Assembly: GCA_039545295.1 (NCBI GenBank)
Contig: BCIK01000012.1
Location: forward strand, 434,001-498,000
Reading direction: 5' to 3'
Length of the DNA stretch: 64,000 nt
DNA from: Udeniomyces pyricola
Taxonomy: Eukaryota; Basidiomycota; Tremellomycetes; Cystofilobasidiales; Mrakiaceae
Shown here: positions 22,657 to 34,000 of the stretch, one piece after another
How positions within the stretch are numbered: the first letter of the stretch is position 1
How the letters are laid out: each line of letters begins with the position of its first letter
Translations under genes and position numbers: made by a program
The notes under the pieces: generated by a model
What the model was told of the DNA's origin: nothing
What the model saw: only the letters and a program-made list of their open reading frames with translations
Database searches by the model: none

Positions 22657-23728
22657 ATGCTCAAATCATCCTCGCTTTCCCTCCGCACCATCCAGAGGTC
22701 GACTCAACCTGCTCTCGTTAGTTCACTAGTGGTGATTCGGGTACCGGCTACCGCTCGATCCCTTACCCCGCCGTCCCTCTTCTTTGCCTTGGTTGACACT
22801 TACTTGATTTGGGTTGACTTACTGTTTCACTCGTAGCGACTCGCTTCGACTCAAGCACCCACCCGTCGAACCCCCAACACGGCTAGCGATGTTCTGACCC
22901 CACCTCACAACGCGGGTGAGTGTGGCCCTTAACGAGGCCTCAGGCCCATCATAGCGAGCCAAGCGACTTTTGATCAGCGATGGGTTCACGATCCTTGCCG
23001 ACTAGCCCATTCGTTGTTCTCGTCCGCTTTGCTTCCTCCCTCTTTGCTCTCGCCTAGATCTTAGCCCGATTGATCCCATCCCTCTTGCCGTCTATCGTCT
23101 CCTGCAGTTGTTGACATTTCTTTATCTTGCATCTCCATATATTTCCTCCATCTATATATATTATGTCATATATATATACATATACAGGCACTCCTGAGAA
23201 CCCGACTCGATCCATCAACCTGTGCGTCCGCCTCAATCTCCCATCTCTATTTTCTACCTGTAACTCGTCGTTGATGCACCCCTCCTACGTTGCTGACACA
23301 TCGATCCTCTTTTCGATCTCACTCTTCTCTCTCCTCACCGGCTTCTCAACAACACCCGAACACACCCTTCATCACATCTGCACCTTGATCTGCTCCATCT
23401 ATCGATCCGCAGCGTCATGCTCGCCTTGGGCGGTGGACTCGTCTTACTCGGAGGCTGGGCCGCATTCCGATCAGGAACGGCAGAAGACGTCAGCAACCAG
23501 ACCACGGCATCCATCGTACGTGATCATATATATATATAAAACTCCCCCTCCCAACATGAATCCTTGCTAACTACGGCTATGATCTATCTTTTACTTTCGC
23601 ACCTTATCGCTAACGATCCGCTCTCATTCCTCTCTCGAACCTTTGCTTCTGGTTCCCTACCTCGCACCCCACACCCTTCACGCTTCAAGACTGAAAAGGG
23701 AAAGCAACGAGCCTCCAAGGCCCAGTAA
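22657..23728 (+). CDS. Small predicted mitochondrial single-pass protein, five exons
   Basis: Exons 22657-22716, 22837-22915, 23188-23221, 23413-23515 and 23690-23728 splice in phase to give 104 residues. The start MLKSSSLSLRTIQRSTQPAL is a clear presequence with basic and hydroxyl residues and no acidic ones. The middle is Thr/Pro/Asn-rich (TRRTPNTASDVLTPPHNAG). One membrane helix follows (VMLALGGGLVLLGGWAAF), then a polar, Lys-rich C-terminus ending KGKQRASKAQ. The 34-bp third exon is unusually small, but its phases and GT..AG borders are all consistent. The overall plan mirrors the divergent neighbour at 21639-22316, although I see no alignable sequence between them. Function unknown; an inner-membrane respiratory or import accessory protein would fit. 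Confidence 0.62.
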
Positions 23729-24692
23729 ACCACTCGGCCAAGCATCCTCTTCTCCCTTCCCCTTCGATCCTTCAGTTGTTTCAGCTTCAACCTACCCCTT
23801 CCATTCTTGTATCACCTGTGTCGATGATGTACTTGTCTCTCCTCTCTCATTATTCCTCCAAACCAACCATGAAGCCCGCGTTCACCATTGTAGGAATCCA
23901 TCATCCAGTTTCGTCATCTCTCTCTCTCCGTTTTAAGCTCTTTCAGTTGTCGTCCAGCCAGAATCGAATGTAAAACACACTTCATGATCGAATACAAAGT
24001 TAACTCAGCTAACTCACCTTGGCCCTCGGAGAAAGAGCTGTTGAATTAAAGTTGATCGCCTCACAAATCGCATTCTTGAGCAAATTGAAGGACAGATCGA
24101 AGAGTAGCGGCATGACCGTTGAGCAAGAATGAGGAAATGAAAAAAGAAAGAGATGAATCTAGAACAGCGACGTGCAGAGAACAAGAACAAGTTGTGAAAA
24201 TGGGTCAATCGTAAACAAGTCGGTTGGACGAGAAGAAAAGTAAAAAACTTCTAGCGACTAGATTGAAAGACGTAGGCGAAGGAGCAGAAAAGAGCCTGAC
24301 TAGTACTAGGAAGGGATTATGCAGGAGGGTAAGATGTAGGGGTAGATGGATAAAGACAGTGACTGTCGAGATACTAGGAGGCTGAGTGAGGAAGAGGATG
24401 AAGAGGAGGATGAAGAGGAGGGAGAGCGGAGCGAAGGGCGGAAAAGTTTACACAAAATATAACAGACGAAAGCGTACATGATGGAGGAGGGGCTTGAGAA
24501 AGGCGGAAAGGCGACTATCGATTAGCAACTAGAAAATGCACACGGAACGTCCATCCCTCCAGACAAGACGGAATAGGAGAAGACAAGAGAACCACCAAGA
24601 AAAGAAAGAAAAAGAAAGACAAAGAACGAAAAGCAAAAGAAGCCGTAGAAGCCGAGAGCAATGAAGCGAGGAATAAAGGGATACACTACAGC
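23729..24692. other. Convergent intergenic region, purine-rich, no gene seen
   Basis: Between the stop of the small plus-strand gene and the stop of the nucleotide-sugar transporter (minus). From about 24090 the + strand is A/G-rich with GAAGAG and GATGAAGAGGAG units near 24388-24420. This would be a C/T-rich 3' UTR on the transporter strand. No supported frame. Confidence 0.4.
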
Positions 24693-26995
24693 TTAAACTT
24701 TCGGACTGTGTTTCGTCTCCTGTGATAGCATCGGGACACTCTCTTCGCCCTTCTCAAGGTCGTCGTCAAGCTTGTCATGCGTCGCTGCGGGCTTGGGAGG
24801 AGGAGGTCCCGAGGCCTTGAAGTATGCATACAGAGATGAACCAATGAGGATGAAGCCGATAGAGATGGCTCGGGGACTGCTCGAAAGCGGTAGAAAGCAA
24901 GAAGAGATGGTCAGCATTCAGAGGGTTAGAAAGAAGGCCATCCATGCCAGGAAACTTACGTGGTAAGAACGTCGCCGAAAAAGGCCATGGCGAGGATGGT
25001 TTGCAGTACCGATCGCACGGCCTGATAGTGAATGAAGTAGGGGCGGGCGCGAGACAGACCGTGGCGTGAGCAAATGATAATCTTTTATTTGATATCGTCT
25101 CCAAGGAGCACATGGAAGGGCGACGTACCGACGAGAACATGTGAGAAACCGGGCTCGTGACGGTGATTGAAAGCAACCCAGCCATGCAGATGAGGAAACC
25201 AAACACGCCCTGGCGAGGAAGAGACCGAGGCAAAAGTTTGAGTGATGCTTCTAGGCGGATTACATCACATCTGAGAGAGGGTCGCTCACGGTGATGGCGG
25301 AGCCAACCAAAAAGGTTCTGAGCTCGCCGGTAGAACTGAGCAGGAGGGGCGACCATTCCCAGACTTCGCCAATGAGGATCTACCGCAGGCACAAGTGAAA
25401 CGTTCACTGTCAGCACCTCAATACTGAAGCTATTACCCGGATGAAAAAAATCTCACTCACAAGCACAGGGAACAGCATGATGGCGGATCCAAGGTTGGTG
25501 AGGTATGCGAGGCTAAGAACAAGGGTGTGGGAACAGGAACCGACGACCGTCAGCCTCGGTGTTCTCGACGATGGGACGAGCAAGAGAGTTCAATTTGATC
25601 TCTTTCTTACTCACTTAACGATGAAAGTGGAGTCAATGTCCTTGATGTCGACTTTTCGCATGGACCACTTGACCAGAATAGCGTGCACGGCAATCATGAC
25701 AGCACTCAGCACACCAAAGATGATGCCGAGCTGGGAGTTGCCTCGTTCGTTGGTAACGGACGCAGCCGAAGGAGTGATGCCGTAAACGAATCCAATAGTA
25801 ACGAGGATACAGCAGATCACCGTTGACTTGGGCGGCATCGATTTGAGGAGAACTGAAGCCAGAATAACGGTCAGAGGGAGAACAAGTCCTCGGGCGACCT
25901 GGAGGTGCAATCATAGGCAGGGACAAACATGCACGCCCGAGGTCAATCAGCTAGGGCAACCAACGAAAACGTGGAATATGCCAAATCCAAGCTCTTTCGA
26001 GACGAACCTGGAAGTATGACGCATCAATCGCCTTGAGGCAGAGAGTGTTGAAGACGAGACCAACGACGTTGACAACGACGACGAGAGAAATGTCCTTGCA
26101 GAGCTTCGGGTCAATGGGTGGGAGAGTGATGAGCTTGAAGAGGTTGCAGAGCTGGATGAGGACGACGGCAATGACGAGCTGCATGAAGAGGAAAGTCAAG
26201 GGAATGTTGGTGCCATTGAGGGTCTGTTTTGGTGAGGGAGCGGAAGCGAGGAGGTGCGATCGAGAGAAACGAGGAAGCAAGAGGGAAGAGACACGCCGGG
26301 TCAATCAAGGTTCAGACGCGTCGATCGGCCACTGTTTGTGTACGCCGATGGCACTGAGAAGCGACAACGTACCCATTTGTTGCTGAAAACGCGTACGGTC
26401 GCAAGTCGGCAATGAAGAGCAAACACATGATGAGGAGAAGCGAAGGGCAAGACAAACACAAGCGACGTCAGCGGTAAGGTACCGAGAATAGAGACCGGCC
26501 GCCCGGATCCGCACCCAAGGAGAACAAGCATTTAGAATCCACTTGATCGGCAAGAAGCGCGACCGTGCGCGTTGTTGGCCAGGGGAGGGGAAAACTCCCA
26601 AGCTAGCACGCCTGTCCGACTAATCAACAGGATGGACTTGAAAAGCAGAGCTGCTTCGCCAGCATCTGTGTCCTGCCTTTCTTGCCAATTGCACAGCAGA
26701 GAAGGGATGGGAAGAAGTAGCAGCACAGGAATGCATTGCGTTCCAGACGGAAAGGGGGGGGGGGGGGCAGATTGCGTCGGGGAAGCTCTGAACGGAACTT
26801 GATACTCACGCAAGGACCATCTGTGCTCGACAAGTCACGTATAACGAGAGGAAGGAAGACAATGTCAGCTAGTGTGCAGTGCAAGGAATGAGAAGCAGCA
26901 GCTTTGCTCACGATGATGGCGGCGATCATGTAGAACGAGACGACGCCAAAGACTTGAAGGCGCGAGGCCTGATGTTTCACATTGTCGTTGGGCAT
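24693..26995 (-). CDS. Nucleotide-sugar transporter, TPT/SLC35 family (GDP-fucose transporter-like)
   Basis: Minus-strand gene with about eight exons. The ATG is the complement of CAT at 26993-26995 and the stop is at 24693. The protein starts MPNDNVKHQASRLQVFGVVS and continues through about ten hydrophobic helices typical of Golgi or ER drug/metabolite-type carriers. Recognisable pieces include NGTNIPLTFLFMQLVIA (exon near 26160-26225), VNVVGLVFNTLCLKAIDASYFQ, then VARGLVLPLTVILASVLL (25611-25900) with GFVYGITPSAA. Later come a VSHMFSS region and the last helix SRAISIGFILIGSSLYAYF. The cytosolic tail is acidic and Pro-rich (PPPPKPAATHDKLDDDLEKG). The LNKxxL-type motif and the overall match resemble fungal SLC35C-like proteins, which exchange a nucleotide sugar for a nucleoside monophosphate. 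The actual sugar is inference. A 13-G run at 26755-26767 lies in an intron. Confidence 0.72.
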
Positions 26996-27880
26996 GATGG
27001 GATGTGAGAGAACGGAGGGATATAGAAGCGGCAGAGATAGGAGGGGGCGATCTTGAGGAAATAGATCGAGTTGGGGTGGTGGATGGGAGGGAGGGATGCT
27101 GGGAAGATTGGGGGACTGAAAAGGCAGGACAGGAAACGATACACGATGACGGACGGTAGATTGGATCGCTGGAACGAAGGGGAACGTCGAACGAAGGGAA
27201 GAAGAGGTCAGGTCATGCGCCTCTCAGTTTATTTGTGGGCCTCCTCGATTTTAACCAAATTCACCACTCAATATTCAATCATGGGAATCAGGCAGGGCCA
27301 AAGTGATCGAGACGTGAGACCGTCGACCGTCGCCCATCATGCATGCATCAACGTATACGACGTCGATACGTCAGACCATCAGCTCCCCTTTGCGCCCTCC
27401 ACGACACTCCGGGCCCATCATATCTTGATATGCTATACTTAGCACTAGGCTAGACTGCAGCACACATCTTGTCATCATTTGCTCCCACAATGACTAGATG
27501 TGTTCACTCGGGTTTGCGTTGAACCCTGTGATTGTCCGACGCGTTAATCTATAAGCTCTCCGCCCGGACGCGTACGCCGGATCTTCTGTAGCTAATCTTG
27601 GACGCTGTCGCTCAAGTACTCCTTTCCAACCTCAAGACGTTGGAAAATTGCCTTTAACTTCTCGATAGATTGATAGCCATCAACCTTGATTAACCCTTCA
27701 CGAGGATGACAACCCTTGGACCACTCTCTTTTCCTCTCTGGAGCTTGAGTTCATCTGTTGGGGGAGCAATGCAGTGGCTCCTTCCCTTCCTGACTATATA
27801 TTTTCTTTCGCCGCTTACCGTTCGACTCACACCGCCTCTCCTCCTCTCTTCACTCCATCACTTTCATCTCTCAAGCCCAC
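26996..27880. other. Divergent intergenic region between transporter and acyltransferase-like copy B
   Basis: 885 bp between start codons on opposite strands. The part near 27000-27200 is purine-rich. The part near 27330-27440 is rich in GCATGC, TATACG and ACGTCG words. The part near 27800-27880 is a pyrimidine-rich leader for the acyltransferase-like gene. No gene seen. Confidence 0.45.
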
Positions 27881-30502
27881 ATGTCTACTACGCTTCCCTT
27901 CAGCCGACCCGCGTCGTGGCAACGCTCGCTCTCGAGCAACGAGCTATCCTACCTGCTCCCTTCGCGAGCAACTGGCGTTAACGACATGTTCGCCCACTAA
28001 ATTACCTTACGACCCGACCTTGTTGCGTTTTCATCAGTAGATGCTTTAGATACCAACCTCATGTGATCTCTGTCTTCCTCATCGGCATCGTCAGGTACCT
28101 TCATCATCACCTTGCCACCCTCGACCCGGAGCTTCTTCACCGCTCCCGCCTTGTCGTCATCTGGGCCATCATGCGAGGTGCGTTCATTCCACAGCCCGAA
28201 CTCGATGCTTGATCTGGAGCCGAGAAATCCCATCGGATCATGTACTGACTGCACTTTCTCACTCCCAGGCCGACATCCGCTGCTTGCATCCAAGGTCGCT
28301 CGAGGTCCGACGGGCGAGATCGACAACTGGATATTCTCGTAAGTACCGTCTACTAGATCTTGATCTTCGCACCCATCATTGACTCAGATGGATATTCTGA
28401 ATCTTGGTTCATCTCCACCAACAGCTACACCTGTCCCCTCACAGTGGAAGAAGCTATCATCCGAGCCTCTCTCACATGCGAAACACTTGTTGGAGTTTCT
28501 GGTCCGGGTGCGCCGTCAATTTCCAGGTTGCCAGACGTGGCATTCGGTACCAAGTCGATGTTCTAATCCAGCTCAATCTTGTGTTATTATATGCATTATC
28601 GCAGACATCATTGATACCTATCTCAACGGTTCCCGACAGCTTGCCCACAATTGTCTTGCCAAGATCATCCTCTGCTCTCACCAAGCTCCTGCTGCAGGTG
28701 GTCAGGATCAAATCAAGGCCGAGTTTGACTTTCTTCTTGCCACAACACACTTTGTGGGAGACGGTATGGTGCGTAATAATGATCCATCCCGCTTACGGTA
28801 ACCCATCACTATTACAAGGCCCCAATGCTGATTACCCCATGTGCCCTACCTGTTTTCCGCTTCAACCTGTAGGCTATGCACAGCTTTGCTTCACAGTTTT
28901 GGACCTTGGTCGGGACTGGAGGTGATATTCATCAGCTTCGCTCTGTCCTGAAGACAGAAATCACGTGCCGTCTCTCGGTAAGCCCCAATCTATCCCAGTT
29001 GCTCACTGTCGACTGGTATCTCTCACCGATGCTGATGATCTTCCATGTCTTGCTCGCTCTCTACATAGTCGACTTCAAATCCTTTGCCCCCTTCAACAGA
29101 GTCTCGACTGATCTCTCCTTCTGGAGTGCATCCAGCTGCATACCGGGCGTTAGCCAAAGTCGCCTCTAAGTCATCGTCCGACAAGGCCATTGTATGTTTT
29201 GCTCTTGTTCGGTCCTGGTATTCATTCATCTACGCCAGCAGGTCTGACTTGAGCTTGAATCCATATCTTGCCCTCTTTCTTATCTCCATCAAAAGGGAGG
29301 CCAAACTCTGCCAAAAGTGAAGGCCTCAGCCGTCGATACCGTCGTTCCCACCCGCTACTGGTCGGCCGAGGAGACGAAGCGGGTCATGAAGCGATGCAAG
29401 GACGAGGGCATCTCATTCACCCATGCTGTCTTTGCTCTCGTCAACCTTGGATGGATCTCTCTAGGCGAACAGGGCGTGGTCACGGTCGACGCGAGAGAGC
29501 CCATGTAAGTCGCCAAGGAACTGACTTGAACTTTTGATTATATCACCATCGCACTTAGCTGTCAACTTACTGACGCATGAATTGACTTCTTAAATACCTG
29601 CCCTGTCCAACTTCAGGATGATGTACTCTGCCCTTAGCCTTCGATCTTCTATGGCCCCTGTGCCGGCGTCTTTCGTTACTCCCTCTATCGATCCATCCTT
29701 CTTCCACCTTTCTCTTGGTTACTTTAACATCGTGCTGCCTTCATTCCGGTTCGTACCGTCTGGTTCTGCCCATCTGGACCCAGGTCCCGTATTTTTTGCC
29801 CGAGCCCGCTCGGCTAAAGCTCAAACACTCAAGGCTATCAAAAGCAAGCTCCTCGTCGGCAGGTCCATGGTCGAGATGGAGGAACGAGCAATCCGGGCCA
29901 TCAGCTGGGCTATCAAAGATGACCAAGCCGAAACTGGGCAGGCTACGGACGATGAGGCGCCTGAAACCGAGCGACGCGTCCGACATAAGGTCACGCCCGC
30001 GCTCGCAGACCGGTTCACGCCACCTGCAACCCCCAATGGCAAGACGATCCCTCTCACAGCCCCAAACTTGAACGAGACATCCCCTCAAACACCTCCCGCT
30101 TCTCCTGCATGGGCAATGTTGGAATTTGGTCCAGGAGGGCCACATCCCGTCAGGCGTACTACTCACGCGCCAACTCCGACTGCACCTCGGCCAACGTTGT
30201 CCCCAGTGCTTTCATCCACATCATCGCCCCGTCCTACGCCAGTCGACGTACCGCTTATCGGTCTCTCCATCCTTGGTAACCTCGATCAGGTCTACGCCCA
30301 CGACAAGTTCGGTCCCATCTCGCTCGAGGGTCTCACGACAGGGTCGCGACAACGCTCGGGAGCGTCCCTCCTTTTCGGCTACATCTTCAAGAACCAGATG
30401 GTCCTTAGCCTTGGCTACGATCGCAACGGTCACCGAGAGGGAGTGATGGACGCCCTTTGGGCCGAACTTACCAATGGAATCGAGCAGATTTTGCTAGCTT
30501 GA
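27881..30502 (+). CDS. Acyltransferase-like (CAT/condensation-fold) protein, copy B
   Basis: Predicted 607 residues in nine exons: 27881-27987, 28095-28177, 28269-28338, 28425-28501, 28605-28768, 28873-28977, 29069-29191, 29296-29504 and 29617-30502. All nine are in phase, and the eight introns sit at the same places as in copy A (7219-9931). The HxxxDG motif is kept (THFVGDGM at the end of exon 5), as are NELSYLLPSRATGVNDM, RHPLLASKV and PTRYWSAEET. The N-terminus before NELSY is shorter than in copy A. The Pro/Thr-rich linker (about 29940-30250) is longer and unrelated in sequence to that of copy A. In contrast, exon 8 and the last 200 bases of exon 9 are almost identical to copy A in DNA. 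A weak donor (GTTCGC) follows exon 1 and a weak one (GTCCGG) follows exon 4. Substrate unknown. Confidence 0.72.
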
Positions 30503-31042
30503 AGAATAGCATCTTGTTTCTCGCTTTTTCTTCCTTGACTCCTCTTGCTCGTTCCTTTGGTCCCCTCAAGTCTTGGTTCTTGGTCGACTCTAGTTTCGCG
30601 TCAACTGCATCTCTTCAACTCCCTTTTACGCATCATCTGACTCCATTTCACGACCGTTCCTGTAGCATATGTGTAGTTTTGCTTTTTTTTTGTGACAGCC
30701 TGTCACGTTGAATACATTTCCTTTTTGTATATATGCTCATCTTCACTCATAGTCCTGCCTTGTAAGATATCACCATCTTTGAGTTCCCAGGACTTCAACT
30801 TTCTCCTCGGATCTTTTCTCAGGTTTCTCAAATGCCTTGAATGCTTGGAACCACCACTCATAGCGAAAGATTTTTTAAAAAAAGTTGTAAGACGGTTGAG
30901 AAAGGGGAAATTAAGTCATTGGCATGTATCTAACGATTCTGCCTTGGTCGATTCGACGACCGACAGAGACCTGATATCCTCTGCCTATCATCTCCTTTTA
31001 GCCTTTCCTTCTCTGACTTTTTGACAAATCTCTCTTCCCTTC
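30503..31042. other. Convergent intergenic region
   Basis: T-rich 3' region after the acyltransferase-like stop (poly-T at about 30683-30691), then about 300 bp with no coding support before the FAP1 stop at 31043. Confidence 0.45.
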
Positions 31043-34000
31043 TTATGCCTCCTCATCTGATTGCTCCCACGTCTCGTCATCCGCCACGAACACGGGTGCC
31101 TTTGGGTTGAGCGTCAATCTCGAAGGGGCCGCAGTCGCCGACCCCAAAGCAAGTTGGTCGACTGCTGACAAGCCGCTCGTAGCGGCGGCGGCGGACCCGT
31201 TGACGTTGACCGATTGACGCAGGCTGGGAGGAACGTATGGTCCGGTCGAAGACGCGGTAGCCGTGGCAGCAGGGGTAGAAGGTCGAGGGGAAGATGCCGG
31301 AGTAGACTTTAATGAACCTATAGCAGACGTCGAACCGGTGGTGAGAGGAGTAGGGACTCGAGAAGACGTAGCAAATCCGGTAGGGGTAGGGGGAGTAGTA
31401 GCTCCTCCCCAAGGGCTCGCTTTCGCTTTCGCGATCGCCGCCCAACCGCCCGTCAGAGGTTTCGAGGTACTACCACCGTTCGTACCGACAGTGAGCCCTG
31501 AAGTCGTCGTCGTCGTCGTCGAGGAAGTCGATCCCGAAGCAGCCATCATAGCCGATGAAGCCGGCGAAGGTCTCGTCAAATTCGTCGTCAACAAGCTCGG
31601 CTTCTTACCTCCCCCCTCGATTCCCCCACCGAGTCCACCGACCGAACGCTGCTTATGCCTAGCGACAAGTTCTTTGTCGACGAGACTGCCGATGGTCGGA
31701 TGAGGGATCCGAGAATCGATCCGACGCGAGAGACGAACGGAGCGCGAAGGTTCTTGATCGACGAGGTCCGTCGCGAGTCGGTATTGCTCAGAGATAGCGA
31801 GGATGAAGTCTCGTCGGGCTTGAGGCATGTGAGGAAGAATTTGAGAAGCCCGCGTGCCGGAGATAAAGCTGAGAATGAGAAGAAGGGCGAAAGGGAGCGA
31901 TGAGACGGATCGTATGAGGGAATTAAGAAGAAAAAAAAAAAGAGACAAAGCTTAGTCAGCTATGAGGAACCTCTGGTTGGACATTACTGACACGTACGGA
32001 ATATACGAGGGAAGGAACGATTCAGACAGAGAGAGTCCTCGAGAAAGGAATCACCGAGATTGCCCTCTTCCTCCTCCCTCCCTTTCCCAAATTTAAGCCA
32101 AGAAAAGAGAAGAAAAAAAAAGAAGAAGAAGAAGCATGAGATACCACTCACTCGTTCAAAGCCTTTTCGATCGCCTGGACGGCGGGCGACCCGAGCAAGA
32201 GGGCGGAACTGATGATCTCGGTGCTCCATTCCGTCGCCGTCTTGTCGGTCCGAGTCTTACTGATGCCAAGAGCGGCGGCGAGACGCTCGTTACGCTGAGC
32301 TCGTTCACATTCGCTAACGCATCTGGTTCGTTTTGAACGAGGAAATAATAAGGAACAAGGCAAGAACACGAAAGATGGAAGAAAAGATGAATCAGTTCAG
32401 ATGAACGGCGTTTCTAACCCCCCCCCCCGNTCTCTCTTCCCCCCCCCCCCTTCCCTCTCCTTCTCCCACCCCCCCCCCCCCAAGAACAGCTGCAAGCGGA
32501 CGAAAGCTAAATCACTAGCTAACCCCCCCCCCCCCNNNNNNNNNNNNNNNNNNNNNNNNNNNNNNNNNNNNNNNNNNNNNNNNNNNNNNNNNNNNNNNNN
32601 NNNNNNNNNNNNNNNNNNNNNNNNNNNNNNNNNNNCCCCCCCCCTCTCTCCCCCCCCCCAAAAAAAAAAGTCAGAAAGAAGAGAAAAAGCTCACTTGAGC
32701 ACGACTTTGGCTCGAGAAGTCGGGGAACCCGTCGAGGCTCCGCAGGCCGTTTGCTGTTGGATTCGACCACAAGCGCACGATTGGAAGACACCTGTTGGAT
32801 GTCGAGGGGCAGGATTGGAGATCGAGAGATGCGTTTGCGTGAATGGGTGATGGGCGGGAGAGGATGGGTGAGAGTCGAGGAAAGAAAGGAAAGAAAGCAA
32901 GGAGGTCAACATGAGGCATTTGCATGTGTTGGAGGGTTGAAGTCGAATCGGGAAGAAGATATTGAAGTAAGGGGAAGGGCGGTAGGCAAGAAGAACGTAC
33001 CGGCAGGACAAGGCTGAGACTCATCACATGCGGAGGGAGAGTGGCAAGGGGCTTGGCAAGCATGGTGACTGGTTGGATAGTATTCGAGTAGGTGTAGAAA
33101 GAAGGAGGGGGAATAGTGAGAAAGAGAAGCCACGCGTTCGAGCGTTTGAAGGATGAAACCGTTAGCGACCGAGAGATGACGGGCACATTACTTGGCTCGG
33201 ACCAAAAGAGGATAAGAAGAGAAACGAGGGAAAGGCGTGGACGAACCAAATCTTCCTCGGTTTACCGCACGGTTTCTCGCAAGGGCTCTCGCATTCCCCA
33301 TCGACATGACACCCTTTCTCGCACCGATGACCGCCGCACTTCAACAACTTGCCACAAATCCTGCCGCACGAGACCTTCTCCCTCTCCTGAGCGCAACGAA
33401 CGTTTTGGACAAGGGACTTGCCGCACGCGCAAGGTTTGGCGACGAGGAAGATGCAGGCTGGGCACGTTGTTGGGGATTGATGGCATTGATGCGGTTGTTT
33501 GGGATGACCACACGAAGGAGCAGGGCGCGCACAGGGGTACGTGCATGTGATGGTTTTGCCACAAGGAATAGGAGGATACATGACAGTTCGGCGACAGTGA
33601 CAGATGAGCTAAAACGAACCAAGACGGGAAAGGAGGCGGAGAAACGGAATACATGATTAGTGATGAGTTCGATGAATATTGTAATGATAAGTATACGAGG
33701 TAAGAGCTGAAGAGAAGTGATACCCAAGCTTACCTCATCATAGGACGCCTCGAGGCAGGGCGGGCAAGGGCCTCGATGATCTCGCGCGGGGCAGGTGTGG
33801 TTTCCGCAGCTAAGCTGCTTACCGCAAGTGAGTGTACATTCTGAAAGAAGCAAGCGGAGACTGTCAGGCTTTCTCAGACTAGACAACCAAGATCATACTT
33901 GCCTGTGCGGCACACAAGAAGACAAGACAAGAAGAGAGTCAAGAGAAGACAGTCACTCACGATGTAATTCATTCTCCTCTTCCCCTTCCAACCCGTCTTC

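Noticed and set aside
33116..33656. Plus-strand frames of about 140 codons within FAP1
   Set aside because: They are antisense shadows of the Cys-rich FAP1 exons, which carry clear NFX1 repeats on the minus strand.
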